From NCBI GenBank assembly GCA_905147135.1, contig LR990064.1, forward strand, positions 13,348,001 through 13,412,000: 64,000 nucleotides of DNA. The letters are read 5' to 3'. Shown piece after piece: positions 45,181 to 57,500 of this stretch (position 1 is its first letter; the number at the start of each line of letters is the position of its first letter). The stretch comes from Blastobasis lacticolella (taxonomy: Eukaryota > Arthropoda > Insecta > Lepidoptera > Blastobasidae). The position numbers and the translations under genes were made by a program. The notes beneath the pieces are model-generated. The model was not told the origin of the DNA and made no database searches. It was given only the letters and a program-made list of their open reading frames with translations.

Positions 45181-45412
45181 GGGCTATTGGCTATCTCAGC
45201 GGACAACTTAATTTGACATATTATAATAAACTTGAGTCCGTTGTCACCATCATCCCCTAAATTTTAAGAGGCTCCAATATTAAGTTTTCATGTAAATTTC
45301 ATATTAAGAAATGATGGTGAAATCGGGCATTAGACAACTCTAATTTGGTAGACGCTATAGCCAGTAGCCAACGCAGTGTAGAATTATCTAATGTCTAATT
45401 CAGTTGCAACCC
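45181..45412. mobile_element. MITE M3, single copy with internal insert
   Basis: gggctattggctatctcagc and the end cagttgcaacccc match M3. About 45220-45340 is foreign, AT-rich sequence. Confidence 0.75.
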
Positions 45413-46179
45413 CGCTAGACACGAGCGGGGAGCGATAATTATTTGAAGGCGAAATAATAATCTACAGCCTTCACTACGTAGTTCACAGTTGGACATCTAT
45501 ACGAAGGACTGTTCAATTAAGAAATAAAGAAAACCATCTAAAGATAGTCGATAGATTTAGATATATTTATTACTCTTTTACAGTTTACATAATCATATTA
45601 TATTGATCATCACATATCTATAAAAGAGAACGTCAAAATAAAAACTCATTTTTTTAAATTAACACATTTGTTTACCATTAATTAACAGTAACCAGTTTTA
45701 ACTGATCCTAATATATATAAATGTCAAAATAAATTAATTATCCGAAGTTTTGTACAAATGAAATAAAGATAAGAATTTCCTCCAATGTCACATTAATAAG
45801 TTACCCATGAGGGTAAAACATACGATAAAATATATGTCAATATTGGTAAATGTCACAATTGTTGTTTCATATTTTTAATTACGGAAAATTTAATAATATA
45901 TATTTTAACGAGAACTGAAAGCCAGGATTTCGCTAATTGCCTGCGATTAAATGTATTTGTCAACGACGTATCTTCTGATAAATCAATAAACTCTTCACTT
46001 GCTATTGTTGACATATCAGTTGGTATGTTGTCATAAAATTGATTATAAATCCAATTTATCGCGAGCCATCTAATACCTAACACCGCTGGGTAAATACTGT
46101 CCTAGATAGATTGGGAAATACTGTCCTAAGTAGTTGTAGCACAAGGTGCTCTTTATGCTTTGTGTTTTAAGGTGTTTTT
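45413..46179. other. AT-rich intergenic, nothing recognised
   Basis: Short open frames only. The best, 45853-46083 in reverse, has no recognisable motif. Confidence 0.45.
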
Positions 46180-46955
46180 GACGGCCTGCGTGGTTCAGTT
46201 GGTTAACATGCCGGACGCCAGGTCGCCAAGACGCCGGCCGAGCAGAAATTGAAATGATAAATTTTAATTTCTGTTACGGATCTGGGTTCTTCTTCTTTGC
46301 GTGTCGACTAGTGGTGTGTCAAATTTGCGAGGACCAGTACTCCGCCACTCCGATACAGCGTTATCCGTGGACGCGTACAATTCCTTGCGCGTGCAGGGCA
46401 CGCTAGACATATCAATAGGTGTGCCATTGTCTGGGGGAGACACCACACAGGCAAACCATATCCGAGCTGTAGCCCCACTTATATTTCCAGACACCTATGT
46501 TCCCTGCTTCGGCCGACTTGGGTTCGTAGCCTGTTCAGAGACTTCCATGTCAGCCAAGGCAGGTCAAGTCCAGCCGGTAGGGACGCAGACAACGGGATGG
46601 GTGACGCCGTGGGGTATCTCTCTTCCCATACACTGAGCCTGGCTGTGGTTGGCTCTCCATTCAGAGGGGATATCTCTTTAATAAAGCTGTGCCGGCTGTT
46701 CAAACATTGAGGAACCGGCACGTGGTGATGTAGGGAGTGTCTCCTGTCGGTCTCTTGTTTAGCCCGCTCCAGAGATCCGGCCACGTCTCTGCGAAAGTCC
46801 GGGTGTACGGGTGTAACGGGTCTGGGTGTAGTATGTATAATAAGTATGTCTTTAAAAAAATAGTAGGTGTATAAGTAGTTTATCAGTTATCTAACACCCA
46901 TAACACAATCTTCGCTTACTTTGGGGCTTGATGGCGCTGTGTGAATTTGTCAAAG
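46180..46955 (+). repeat. SINE-C split by a LINE fragment
   Basis: The head (46180-46288) and the body (46813-46955, ending gatggcgctgtgtgaatttg) belong to one SINE-C. ttacggatctgggt before the insert and taacgggtctgggt after it look like a diverged target duplication. Confidence 0.8.
46290..46811 (-). mobile_element. LINE fragment (RT C-terminal region), inserted in SINE-C
   Basis: The reverse strand encodes HHHVPVPQCLNSRHSFIKE, later LPAGLDLPWLTWKSLNRLRT and QVGRSR. This is a C-terminal segment known from insect R1/CR1-type LINE ORF2. It lacks the following zinc-knuckle part. Open frames on the other strand are shadows. Confidence 0.7.
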
Positions 46956-47089
46956 CATATTTATTTATTATTATTATTTATGCTGGATAGAGTAGTTTAA
47001 GACTAGAGTGAATACTCTATTCCGAGACAGGCCCCTTCTTCGGTCGCATCGTCACTTACCACCAGGTGAGATGGTGGTCTAATGCCTTG

Positions 47090-47240
47090 CTAGTTCTTTA
47101 AGAAAGGGGTGAAAAGGTTTTTACGGGGTCGGCAACGCGTTGGTCATGCCTCTGGTATTCCAAACGTCTATAAGCTACGGTGACTGCTTACCATCAGGCA
47201 GGCCGTAAGCTTGTTTGTCACCTTTGTGATATAAAAAAAA
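47090..47240 (+). repeat. LINE tail family E with poly(A)
   Basis: gggtcggcaacgcgttgg, then gactgcttaccatcaggcag, ending in an A-run. Confidence 0.75.
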
Positions 47241-47245
47241 TTCAT

Positions 47246-47770
47246 GCCATCTTGGCAATAATATCCCGGTAGTGCTTTCGCGTCTAGGGCCAGATTGGAT
47301 CATGGTTACACATTCAGTCGCCTGAATGTGCAGGCTTCATCACGATGTTTTCTCTCGCCATAGGAGCATCAGTTAGTGTTCAACTAATGTACATCTCAGA
47401 AAAGAGTTATTCGTACATGGCAGCACTTGGGTTTGAATTTGAACCTGGAACCTTGGGAAACGAGTCGAACCCCTTAACTATTAGGCCAGCGACGCTCTGG
47501 TTACTTACTTACTACTTAGTTACTTTTATCTAAATACTTATTCTATAAACTCTTCATTCTCTCAGTTAATTATTTTAATAATAACAAAGAATTATAGTCA
47601 GGCATGAGACAAGGGGTTTGTCCAATCTGGTCAGGTTCCCCTGGTAGCAGGGTCACGGAGGTCAGATTGCAGTCGCTCCACTGTATTTACCTGTACAGCC
47701 AAATACTTGATCATCCGTGGTCAAGGCGGGCGTGTGCGAGAGCACAACCGGGACATTAACGCCAAGATGC
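47246..47770. repeat. Two SINE-A pieces, reverse then forward
   Basis: 47246-47498 is reverse SINE-A with a deletion near its tail. 47620-47770 is the forward distal half ending gggacattaacgccaagatg. Confidence 0.8.
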
Positions 47771-47834
47771 ATATTTTTTATCCCTTGTAGTTCCCCTTTA
47801 GCTCGTCAAAAAAAATGATTAGAATATGCATGTA

Positions 47835-47968
47835 GAGCTCGTCTAATCTAAAATGCCGCGCCCCACCATCGCATTAACGCACACAAGCAAGTTTAAAATA
47901 TGGACGCAATACATAATTATATAATTAGGTACACACGCATACCGCATACCACATTCACACACACACAA

Positions 47969-48016
<48 letters not shown>

Positions 48017-48450
48017 CACACCCGCACACACACTCACGGCAAATCTTCCCAATATTCCACATTCAATCCGTTCATGGCTATAAATCATACTTTTAAATGC
48101 TCAAAAGAGGGATTACTGTCTCCTATAGTACAGGGTAGCCTAGTTTAGGAGGCAGGAAATCAATATGTGGCTAATACATTTTTAGTGCCAAAGAGATTGC
48201 CATTTATTGTAACTGTTATGTTGTGTTTGTTGTTGTATTATTTAACTAATAAAAAAATAATAAAAAATATTATTATTATATACAAATGCCGTTGTAATTG
48301 GTCATTCAGTTGCCGGTAAGATTCAAACGTAGGAGCACGCGTCGTTCATTGGCTCCCACACAGATAAAGTGTCGTTATCAATATTTGCACTCACACATCG
48401 AAATCAACTAACTAAGCTGTGAGGCGCGTCATTTTAGACTAGACGAGCTT
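47835..48450. mobile_element. MITE M1, copy 3, interrupted
   Basis: The M1 ends gagctcgtctaatct and gactagacgagctt are flanked by TA. The middle, about 47917-48280, is a foreign insert with a (CA)n run. Removing it rejoins cgcaatacat and atacaaatgccg as in other copies. Confidence 0.85.
47953..48018. repeat. (CA)n microsatellite
   Basis: A nearly uninterrupted CA run inside the insert in MITE M1. Cysteine/valine-rich and threonine/histidine-rich open frames over it are artefacts of the repeat. Confidence 0.95.
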
Positions 48451-48789
48451 TACTAACATATAAACACCCCGAAAGAAATTATCTAAATGATAGTTAAAAC
48501 CTTACCTAACAGGGTGTCACATGTAAGTACTACATAATATTGTGAATTTTTTTGAAAACTGATACGAAATAAATGAAATGAAATTAACTGAAACCGCATC
48601 TGAGTAAGCGGAAATACAAACAGACAGGCAGACAGACACGGCATGCGACTTTAATTTATACTATGATTTAACTATAACTGTGAAATGAAGTAATAAACAA
48701 ATAAATTATAAAAGAGGCACATGGGGCTCTCTTATAAATTCTCTCGCTGGAGAATTAGTCTCGTTATAAAAAAAGGATTAGAGTCAGGC

Positions 48790-49060
48790 ATGAGACAAAA
48801 GATTTATTTATTTATTTAACAATTTATTGCACACAATAAAGAAATACAGAGATATAACATAGATATAACTAACACAACAGGCACTACTGAGATTACTAAG
48901 ATTTGTGATTTTTTATTTTATTTATTTATTTTAACAATTAATTGCACACAATATATAGTATACAGACATTACAAAATTAAAGACACAACAGGCACTACTT
49001 ATTTCTAAGAATAAATCTCTTCCAGCAGGCCGATAGAAGAGAGACATAGTAGAGTACAGG
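48790..49060. repeat. Two related LINE tail pieces
   Basis: aatttattgcacacaataaa and aattaattgcacacaatata begin similar 3' pieces ending in caacaggcactact. The same family is seen at 22555. Confidence 0.6.
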
Positions 49061-50500
49061 GGATGAGACTTGCGCAATAGTTTTAAGAAAATTATTATTA
49101 AACTACATAAATTATAAATGAGATACTAAATATTAAGTGATATTGGTAGGCTGGTAGCTACTCTACTTACAAAGTAAACGATCATGGAAATTCACGCATT
49201 TCCTATCCTCATTGAGTCGTCACAAAAGGTTAATAAAACCTACATAATCACACAAAATGGCGCTCTGGCGTATTACGTTACGTAATAATTAATATAGCTA
49301 GATACACACTTCTATGTATGGGTCAATTAATTTGGACATAGCGGTAATTAATTTTATAGCGGCCGGCTAACGATGTTGATTGTTTTGTTTGTAACGTAAC
49401 ACGTTTACGTTAGGCCGCCTTAGGATTGCTGTAGCAGGGCTTACTTAGTTACATGTTTTACTAAAATTAGGAATCCCCTAAGTTTTTACTTATTTTGATG
49501 TACGTTATCGCGAAAATACACTGTTTCAAATTTTCAATGTACAGGGTTGAGAAGTACACTGCTTCGGACGGCCTGTCTGATGGTAAGCAGTCACCGCAGC
49601 CTATGGATGTTTGCAAAATCAGGGGAATCACTCACGCGCTGCTGACTCCTTACAAAGTATTATTAGGACTATTAATGTCAAAATAGTTGAACATTGTTTG
49701 TGCGTTAGTTATTTATTTATTTATTTAAAACAACTTTACAGTATAACAGTATTAACCAAATGTTATGTAAATAAATAATAATGGGTAGTGTTGAACGTAT
49801 TTTAACATCATTTTTTGTCGTACATTTTATATATAGTTCCGCTTGATGTCACTAGATGGCGCTGCCTACCTTTTACATCGCGGTAGCGATATGTACCGTG
49901 CAGTTTGCCATATACTTTATGATGTAAATTTTTAATATACCTTTTTTGAATGTGGACTTCGACTGGTTTCATTGATAACCCGTTCCTAGTTCACCTATCC
50001 TTGGGAACACCCTGGACGTGCTGAGCCCGCAAAATTGCTGAGCTTGTTCAGGTAGTATATACATGATCGAATACAAATTCAAATTAAGGCTCTCAAAAAT
50101 ACTGATTATGGCGTACTGAAATACTAAGTGGGCGAAAGATTGTGGGCGAACACAAAAACTGAAAACGGCAACTTCAACATACGAATTTGATTTACGAGTT
50201 ATTCAGAACGATCAGTATAATTATTCATAAGTGAACAAATTTCTATTTGAGTAACAATGTTGCTGCTCACATTATATTAAACATCTGGCATATATTTTAT
50301 TTAAAGAGTGCTGCGTTATATCCTAATCGAGGTGTTTCATATATCATGTTAAGTAATGAACCAGACACTCAATAAAATCTAAAACTAGCTTTAGAAAGAA
50401 TTGATTGGTGTATAGGTACATACAGTCGACAGTTGGTCTCATAAGGTCATAAAGCTTGATTTGTTGTCTGTAGATTTATTTTTATTTGCCTAAGATTCTG
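49061..50500. other. Intergenic; one family E piece
   Basis: 49556-49645 is a reverse family E fragment (gtaagcagtcaccgcagcct). The remainder is AT-rich with no recognised gene. Confidence 0.45.
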
Positions 50501-50840
50501 TTATAAAGTTATTGAAAAGTAGCTATGAGTATTAAATAAAATACATTTAGGTGTATTGAAGAAATGTAATTTTCCCTCAAAAAGCTTAACAACTGCAGAT
50601 ACATATATACATACATACATAAAGCTCGCGCCTGTGTCGCACAGGTGGGGTAGGCAGAGAATATGGACCGCCACTTTGCTGTCCACAACTTGCATGTATC
50701 TACAACTCTTTTCATACATTTTTCCTTTTATTCTTACCACTTCGGACCCCAGCTTTTTTGAGAACATTACCGATCTGATCAGTGAATGATTTTCTGGGTC
50801 GTCTGCGATACTTATAACATAATATAATAAAACCATTTTA

Positions 50841-51203
50841 AGAGCGTCGGTGGCCGAGCGGTCAGTGTATCCGACTCGTAAGCCAGAGGTCCCGGATTCG
50901 AATCCCGTTCCGGCCATGTACGACTGTCATGTGTGGACTGTTATCTGAGTTATGTACATTAGTTGAATACTAACCGATGCTCTTACGATGAGGGAAAACA
51001 TCGTGATGAAACCTGCACATTTAGGCGACTGGATGTATAATCATGATCCAATCTGGTCAGGTTCCCCTGGTAGAAGGGTCATGGAGGTCAGATGGCAGTC
51101 GCTCCACTGTATTTACCTGACCTGCCAAATCTTGAATCATGGTCAAGGCGAACCCCGGGCCCTCGTGCGCGAGACCACAACCGGGACATTAACGCCAAGA
51201 TGT
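50841..51203 (+). repeat. SINE-A, full length, 15-bp target duplication
   Basis: It runs from agagcgtcggtggccgag through the B box gattcgaatcccg to gggacattaacgccaagatg and a T-run. The flanks aataaaaccatttta (50826-50840) and aataaagccatttta (51212-51226) differ at one base. Confidence 0.93.
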
Positions 51204-51459
51204 TTTTTTTTAATAAAGCCATTTTAATCTAACAAATCAACTAAAATATGCATTATTTAAGTTGTATGTACTGCAAGCTGCTGGTTTGGACTGTGTAGGA
51301 AGGCCCCATTTTCTTTTTTGTCCGATTGGTATAAGTTTTGTATCCAGGGGTGGTGTTGTAAGTTTGAGCCGAATTGCTTATCCCAAAATATGTTTAAACA
51401 CATTTTGAAATATTGTGGACAATCGCATGACCCTTTTGTCAGTCTGAGTTTGGCAGTGT

Positions 51460-51717
51460 CATCATCACGGCCCATACCAGTCCACTGCACAACTAAGGGC
51501 CTCTCCCACGAAATGGGAGGTTATTGCCATAATCTCCACGCTCGGCAGGCGGGTTGGAGATCGCAGTACTATAAATTAACAATGGAAAACACTGCTGCAT
51601 ATTTTCTAGTCTATAGAGACTCTAAATCTTTTGCCTCGAAAACATTAGTCGCCTTGTACCTACGACATCCACGAGTGTAATAGGTTGGTGCTATTACTCT
51701 GCCGGACACCACACGGC
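51460..51717 (-). repeat. SINE-B with exact 11-bp target duplication
   Basis: A full reverse copy flanked by TTTGGCAGTGT at 51449-51459 and 51718-51728. Confidence 0.94.
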
Positions 51718-51728
51718 TTTGGCAGTGT

Positions 51729-53400
51729 AGTTTTCAGGAAAGCATCAGCTTTTTTATATTCTTCGAACATGGAATATTGTGGTTTTCTCTAGCCTCTGTA
51801 ATAATATTTTTCTTGGTCCAAACATAAGCTTCCGCCTATTGTTAAAGTTATATATTCATAACTTCATATTATCTCGAATAGTATTACACTATCTTACAAT
51901 ATGATTACCGCAGCTTATGAACGCATTCCAAAATGATATTTTTGAAGCACTTCATGTATTAACTCAAACCGGTTATCTATATAGTCGCTCACTTAGTACT
52001 ATTTTCGCGCACTCAGTATTTTATTCGCCCAATTTGGTATTTAATTCGGACACATGGAATTTTATTTTTAGTAGCTTGGATTAACTGTTTCCCACTGTTA
52101 GTAGCTCATTTTACGTATTTTTGGTCATTCATAATGTTTGCCAGAATACGTTAATTTATCGCAAACATAATTTGAAACCGCTCGGTTTAGTATTAAAGTA
52201 CCTATCTCTTTTACAGTCATCCATATATTATTTATTTTCCCTGTTAATAATTCCCCATTAATAATCAACGGTCTCAGGCGCCGAATATATCTATAATATA
52301 TATTTAATCAATTAAAATAAATTTGAATATTGCGCCAACATGGCACCTGAACCACGAGCTTCTAGTTTCTATGCGGACGGTGGTTATTATTATTATCTAT
52401 TTAGTATTTTTTATTAAACTTTATTGCACAATAACACAATTGGCGGACTTAAATCTAAAGTAATCTCTTCATACACACATTTATAGTGCAGGCATACCAA
52501 TAGATTTATGAAATATTATTATTATTTTTATTTTTGATCATTCCTTGTTATAATTACGGTATAATTTTAAAATGTAATATGTCAAACTTAGTAATTGGCT
52601 GTATAAGTTTGTATTTATATTGATATGCATCTGGATGTAATAGCTGTTAAGTTTGCAATAAATAAATAAAAATAAATTAAAGCCGTCAATAGTTCAATTA
52701 GTAAATAGTTTGTCTTTTTCTATTGAGACGTATTTTATTAACAAACAGTGGTGATACGTATAACAGTTTCTTAGATTTATGGAGTCAGAAGTCCGGTTTT
52801 GATGCTGCTACAACCGCAGAAACCATACAAAAATACCTCAGAGCAAATAAGAAAAATATACTTGTACATAAGACACCTACACTTATTAGGTACTAATTTG
52901 CGTCATCATCATTATCATACATTGACTCCACGCTGCTGGACATAGGCTCCAGAGGTCACCGCAAAGGCCAGTCCCGCCAGCTGGTTGCGGCTGTTTAGGA
53001 ACGGTATCGCCACTCGAGAACGTTACGGTCCCATCCGCCACCTGTTCAAAGTTCAAAGTTATTTATTTATAACATAGGTGTGTATATTTAACTTAGTTGT
53101 TATAAACTCGAATGTATCTCTATGTCTAGTTCTGTTTTGGGCATACAAATATTAAATTAGGTAACTATGTTTTTATAATTAGGTATATTAACAAAGTTAT
53201 CTATTATATTTCACAAAATTAATAATTAGTTGCACTACTAAGCAGTTTCTTCTACTAAGTATGGTTCGGTGGGTATGTGTCCTGCCCACAACCACTATTG
53301 AAACATTGAATATTCCGTGTTCTGTGGAATAATCTGTATTTCAATCGTCAAATAGATTGAAACACTTATGGGTCACTGTTGACATATTGGCCGTAGCACA
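51729..53400. other. AT-rich intergenic with LINE scraps
   Basis: 52410-52480 is a retroelement tail piece (aaactttattgcacaataac). 52905-53045 is a reverse RTE-like fragment. A gttcaaagttcaaagtt tail starts near 53045. No DHX35 motif I exon was found here on inspection. Confidence 0.45.
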
Positions 53401-53442
53401 CCCACCCCACGCCGACAATGGCGACGGATGGCGTCCGACAAT

Positions 53443-53658
53443 GCCAGGCAAAGCCGGGCAGTAACATGCAGTGTCAGACAGAGCCCGACCGCGCACGATA
53501 ATGCCAGGCAGAGCCGGGCAACAACCTGTAATGCCAGGCAGAGCCGGACCGTCTCTGACAAAAACACGCAGAGCCGGACCGCGCCCGGCAAAGCCAGACA
53601 GAGCCAAGCAGCAACTGGCAATGCCAGGCAGCACCGGACCGAGTCCGATAATGCCAGC
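53443..53658. repeat. 30-bp minisatellite, seven units
   Basis: Units begin at 53443, 53473, 53503, 53533, 53563, 53593 and 53623, most starting gccaggcagagccgg or close to it. The second halves alternate between two types (ggcaacaacctgtaat-like and accgtctctgacaaa-like). Because 30 is a multiple of three, long frames stay open on both strands, giving ten-residue peptide repeats. No protein is implied. Confidence 0.93.
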
Positions 53659-53691
53659 TTCGCAATGATTCTATATTTTTTTTATGTTACT

Positions 53692-53955
53692 CAGTGACAT
53701 ACGAGCAGACAACCCACCTGATGGTAAGTGGTAACTGTCGCCCATAACATCTACAATTCATACATTTAGGTTGCAGACAAAATAAATGCAGAACTGCGAT
53801 GCGGTGTTATAGTGAGGACTAATTTTGCTGGCTACCTATCAAACCGGAACACAACAATGCAAGCATTGTTGCTTGGCGGCAGAAATAGATAAGGCGGTGG
53901 TACTCACCCAGGCGGACTCCTCAGGCTTGACAGAGTCCTACCACCTGATTCCATC
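53692..53955 (+). repeat. Repeat family F copy
   Basis: It has ctgatggtaagtggtaactg, a gtgttatagtgaggact segment, caaaccggaacacaacaatg, and ends gtcctaccacctgatt. Confidence 0.78.
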
Positions 53956-53968
53956 GATGATGTAACTA

Positions 53969-54318
53969 TTTTTTTTTTATGTCATACGGTAGGCAAACAG
54001 GCAAGCGGGCCACCTGATGGAAAGTGGTCACCACTGCCTATAGACATTAGCAACACCAAGAGTATCGCTAATGCGTTGCCCACTTCTATAACACGTTGCT
54101 CTGGCAGCAAAAAGCAAATGCCACTCCACTGCCAAAGCCACGGTTCCCCGAATCCCCACCCCATGGAGCACTGGAAACCTTACTCACCGGCAGAAACACA
54201 ATACTATTTAAAAGAGTATTATTTAGCTGCGATATTCTGTAAGGTGGAGGTACTTCCCTAGTCGGGCGGCTCCAATTCGAACGAGGTACCCCGCTATGCC
54301 CTACCTCTCTTAAACTAA
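53969..54318 (-). repeat. D-type SINE next to a DHX35 splice acceptor
   Basis: A full-length reverse copy with a poly(T) run at its left end. GTAACTA at 53962-53968 and 54319-54325 is the target duplication. Its right border is 25 bp from the exon at 54351. Confidence 0.88.
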
Positions 54319-54350
54319 GTAACTAAGTCACTTATTTAACTCTTCTCCAG

Positions 54351-54515
54351 TACCTGCACGAGATCGGCCATACTGTCTGCGTGACGCAGCCGCGCGTGGC
54401 GGCGGCGGCAACCCTCGCTTCCAGAGTGGCCGAAGAGTGTGGGGTCCACCTCGGAGAAGGAGTGGGCTTTGCTGCTGGCATGGCGTCCAAGAGGGGGCCG
54501 GGTTGCGGGATTGTG
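54351..54515 (+). CDS. DHX35: DHX35 exon with motif Ia region (first recognised exon)
   Basis: The acceptor ctcttctccag precedes 54351. The reading begins YLHEIG, directly after the place where a motif I exon would end, then gives VCVTQPRVAAAATLASRVAEE. The best donor is GTTAGT at 54516, which keeps phase 0 with the next exon. Two oddities stand out. Motif Ia reads TQPR-VAA, where the family normally has two arginines. After GVGF, the roughly 15 residues to the exon end do not resemble the usual IRF-acidic segment, although their number is about right. The GC content is higher than the surroundings. The exon may be diverged, mis-bounded or decaying. Confidence 0.72.
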
Positions 54516-57500
54516 GTTAGTAGACCCACTTTTTTATGGTATAGTAGTGACCCGCCCCGGCTTTGCACGGGTTTTCTCGCGGTTACTTTATTATTTATTT
54601 ATTTATTTCCAAACAGTTTTACAGCAATAAAATTTAGTTATAATTGTAGAATTCAAAGTTGCAATGCCAATAACAAAACTGCGGTTTAAAATTTTGAATA
54701 TCAAACCATCTAGCAGTATGATAAGCTAATGACAAAATACAAAAGAAAAAGCTTTCATATACATAGGTAGATACATGCGCCCAAATATTTGTCTTTCTCC
54801 CACTGACTCTGTATGTGTGTTTGTGCATATGTGTGTGTGATTATAATACGCATGTCTATTGAATATGTATGTGTGGCTCGAATAGTTGACAAGTGCCCGA
54901 TGGGACGGTATCGATGGATGGATGAAGTCCGGAAAGACCTGTGTGAACTCCAGATAACGAACTGGAAACAAATGGCCAGGATAGGGAGCAATGGCGAATT
55001 CTTGTAGTGGAGGCCAAGATCCACTTCGGGTCGCCGAGGCAGCGAAGTAAGTAATATGCATGTATTGCCTATGTGGTGATGTGTTATCTATGATCCAGGA
55101 TTTGGCAGATCAGGTAATTACAATGGAGCGACTGCCATCTATGAGACCCTATTAACAAAGGAACCTGACCAGATTGAATAATGGTTACACAATCAGTCGC
55201 CTAAATGTGCAGGTTCCCTCACCGTAAGAGCATCGGTTATATATCCCTCTAATATACCTCTTGAACGATCCCATGTCATAGTCCAAAGGAAACACTGTGG
55301 CTGGGAGCTCATTCCACATCCGAATCGTACGAGCGAGAAACGTTCTTTCGAACCTTCGTGTCGTGACCAACAAAGGGTCCACGTAGTGAGGATGAGTACC
55401 AAGCCCACGGCGGGTGGTGCGATGGCGGAATTGTGCTGTGGGCACCAGATCGAAAAGTTCCTCGGAACACTCCCCATTGTACAGCCGATAGAACACACAC
55501 AGGGAGCCAAAGTCCCTTCGGTTTGCCAGTGGTTCCAACTTGCGTGTTAGTATTATCAACTAATGAACATAACTCAGAAAAGAGTCAATGGTTCGTGGCG
55601 GCAGTGGGATTCGAACCCGGTACCTCTCCGATACCGTTACCACTAGGCTACCGACTCTCCGAATTCACACACATAGGTATAAAATCTATAAAACCAGCCA
55701 GGTAATAAAAATATCTAGACACTACTGTTGTGCTAATTAAATATAACCTAATTGACAAAACATCGAAACAAGACCCCCCGAACAAGTTCAAAATTCAAAT
55801 TTATCCTAAAATACTTTGCAAATTTTAATGATACCATCCTAAAAACTATCTCGACTACTGGCTTTCAATTAAAAACCGGTCCATCCGTTCGGGGGCCATG
55901 ATGCTACAGATAGCCACACACACAGAGCCACACACGTCCAACTGATAACACACGTCTTTTTTTGTCGTAAATTAAAAATATCATTCGTTCTATTTGCAGT
56001 TCATGACGGAAGGCGTTCTCCTACGAGAAATGTTCGCCTCGCCGCTCCTGATGCAATATTCCTGTATAGTATTGGACGAGGTTGGTGGTGACAATTTTTT
56101 TTATAGCAGAGTTTTAAACAGAGCAAGCGGGCCACCTGAAGGCACATTTACACTGATACATGGCCGTGTGGTGTCCGGAGAGTAGAATAGCACCAACCCC
56201 TTACACTCGTGGGTGTCGAGGCAAAATGTATAGAGTCTCCGTAGGCTGAAAAATGGGCAGCAGCGTTTTCCATTGTCATATTTATAACTGCGATCTCCAA
56301 CCGGCTGCCAAGCGTGCAGATTATGGCAATAACCTCCCCTTTCGTGGAAGAAGCCCGTAAGTCCTGCAGTTACTGTTATAGGCTCTTGTGATGTACGAGG
56401 GCCCGGGACCCGCCTTGACCATGATCCAGTATTTGGCAGATCAGGTAATTACAGTGTAGCTACTGTCACCCGACCTCCGTGACCCTGCTACCAGTGGACC
56501 CTGACCAGATTGGATCATGGTTACACATTCAGTCGCCTGAATGTGCAGGTTTCATCATAATGTTTTCCCTCACCGTAAGAGCATCGGTTAGCAATCAACT
56601 AAAGATCAGCCTGAATCATCCCACTGCTGGGCAAAGGCCTCCCCCCTATTCTTCCATACTTCGCGATCGTTAGCTAATACCTAATATAATGTCATGATTT
56701 TTACATATTTAATTATAATTGATTACAATATTGCGCAATAGACAGAATTTATCATTCAGGTCAGGAAATTAATTACATTATCAGCAGCCTGGCTATGTCA
56801 GCGGACAGGCTAGAGCGCCAGTATGTAATTGTTGATATTATTACAACTTTTCATATTGACGACCTGAGTGGTTCAATGGTCAATGGCCACGCAAGAGGTC
56901 CCGGGTTCGATTCCCGGCCGGGCAGAAATTGAAATGATTAATTTTAATTTCTGTTACGGGTCTGGGTGTTCTATGTATAATAAGTATGTTTTTAAAAAAG
57001 TATTTAAGTAGTATATCAGTTATCTAGCACCCATAGTACAAGCTTTGCTTGTCCACGAACATTTATTTATTTATTATATATACTTGTAATTATTGTTAAA
57101 TAAAATCTATGTCTATGTCTAAACCACTGTTGTTTAGTTCACGTCACCAAACGTGGATGGAACAATGATTTCACGTAAAATATGACATGTATGTGATACT
57201 ATTTGACATTTGTTATTGATTAAGACATTATTTGGTATAGTAAACTTGATACATATGCGTCCGAAATAAATGTTTTCGTTCATTTATTCATCATTTACCT
57301 GCCCTTATCCAATTCATTTGGGGTCGGCACAGTATGTTGTCTTTCTCCATTCATCCCGATCCGCTGTCATCTCCACGCTCACCCCTCGCTCGCTGATATC
57401 CCTCATCACACAATCCATCCATATTTTCTTTGGTCTTCCCCTTCCTGCGTATCCATCCATTCATATGCAATACACTTTTGGTGACATGATTTTCTTCTCT

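Noticed and set aside
46301..46636. 111-residue forward open frame
   Set aside because: It is the antisense shadow of the LINE fragment at 46290-46811.
47843..48148. Cysteine/valine and threonine/histidine-rich proteins
   Set aside because: Both are translations of the (CA)n microsatellite.
53341..53697. Repeat protein from the 30-bp minisatellite
   Set aside because: Frames are open on both strands because the period is divisible by three. There is no start context, conservation or domain to support coding.
56858..56935. tRNA gene at the SINE-C head
   Set aside because: It continues into the SINE-C body and recurs at several loci, so it is a SINE promoter.
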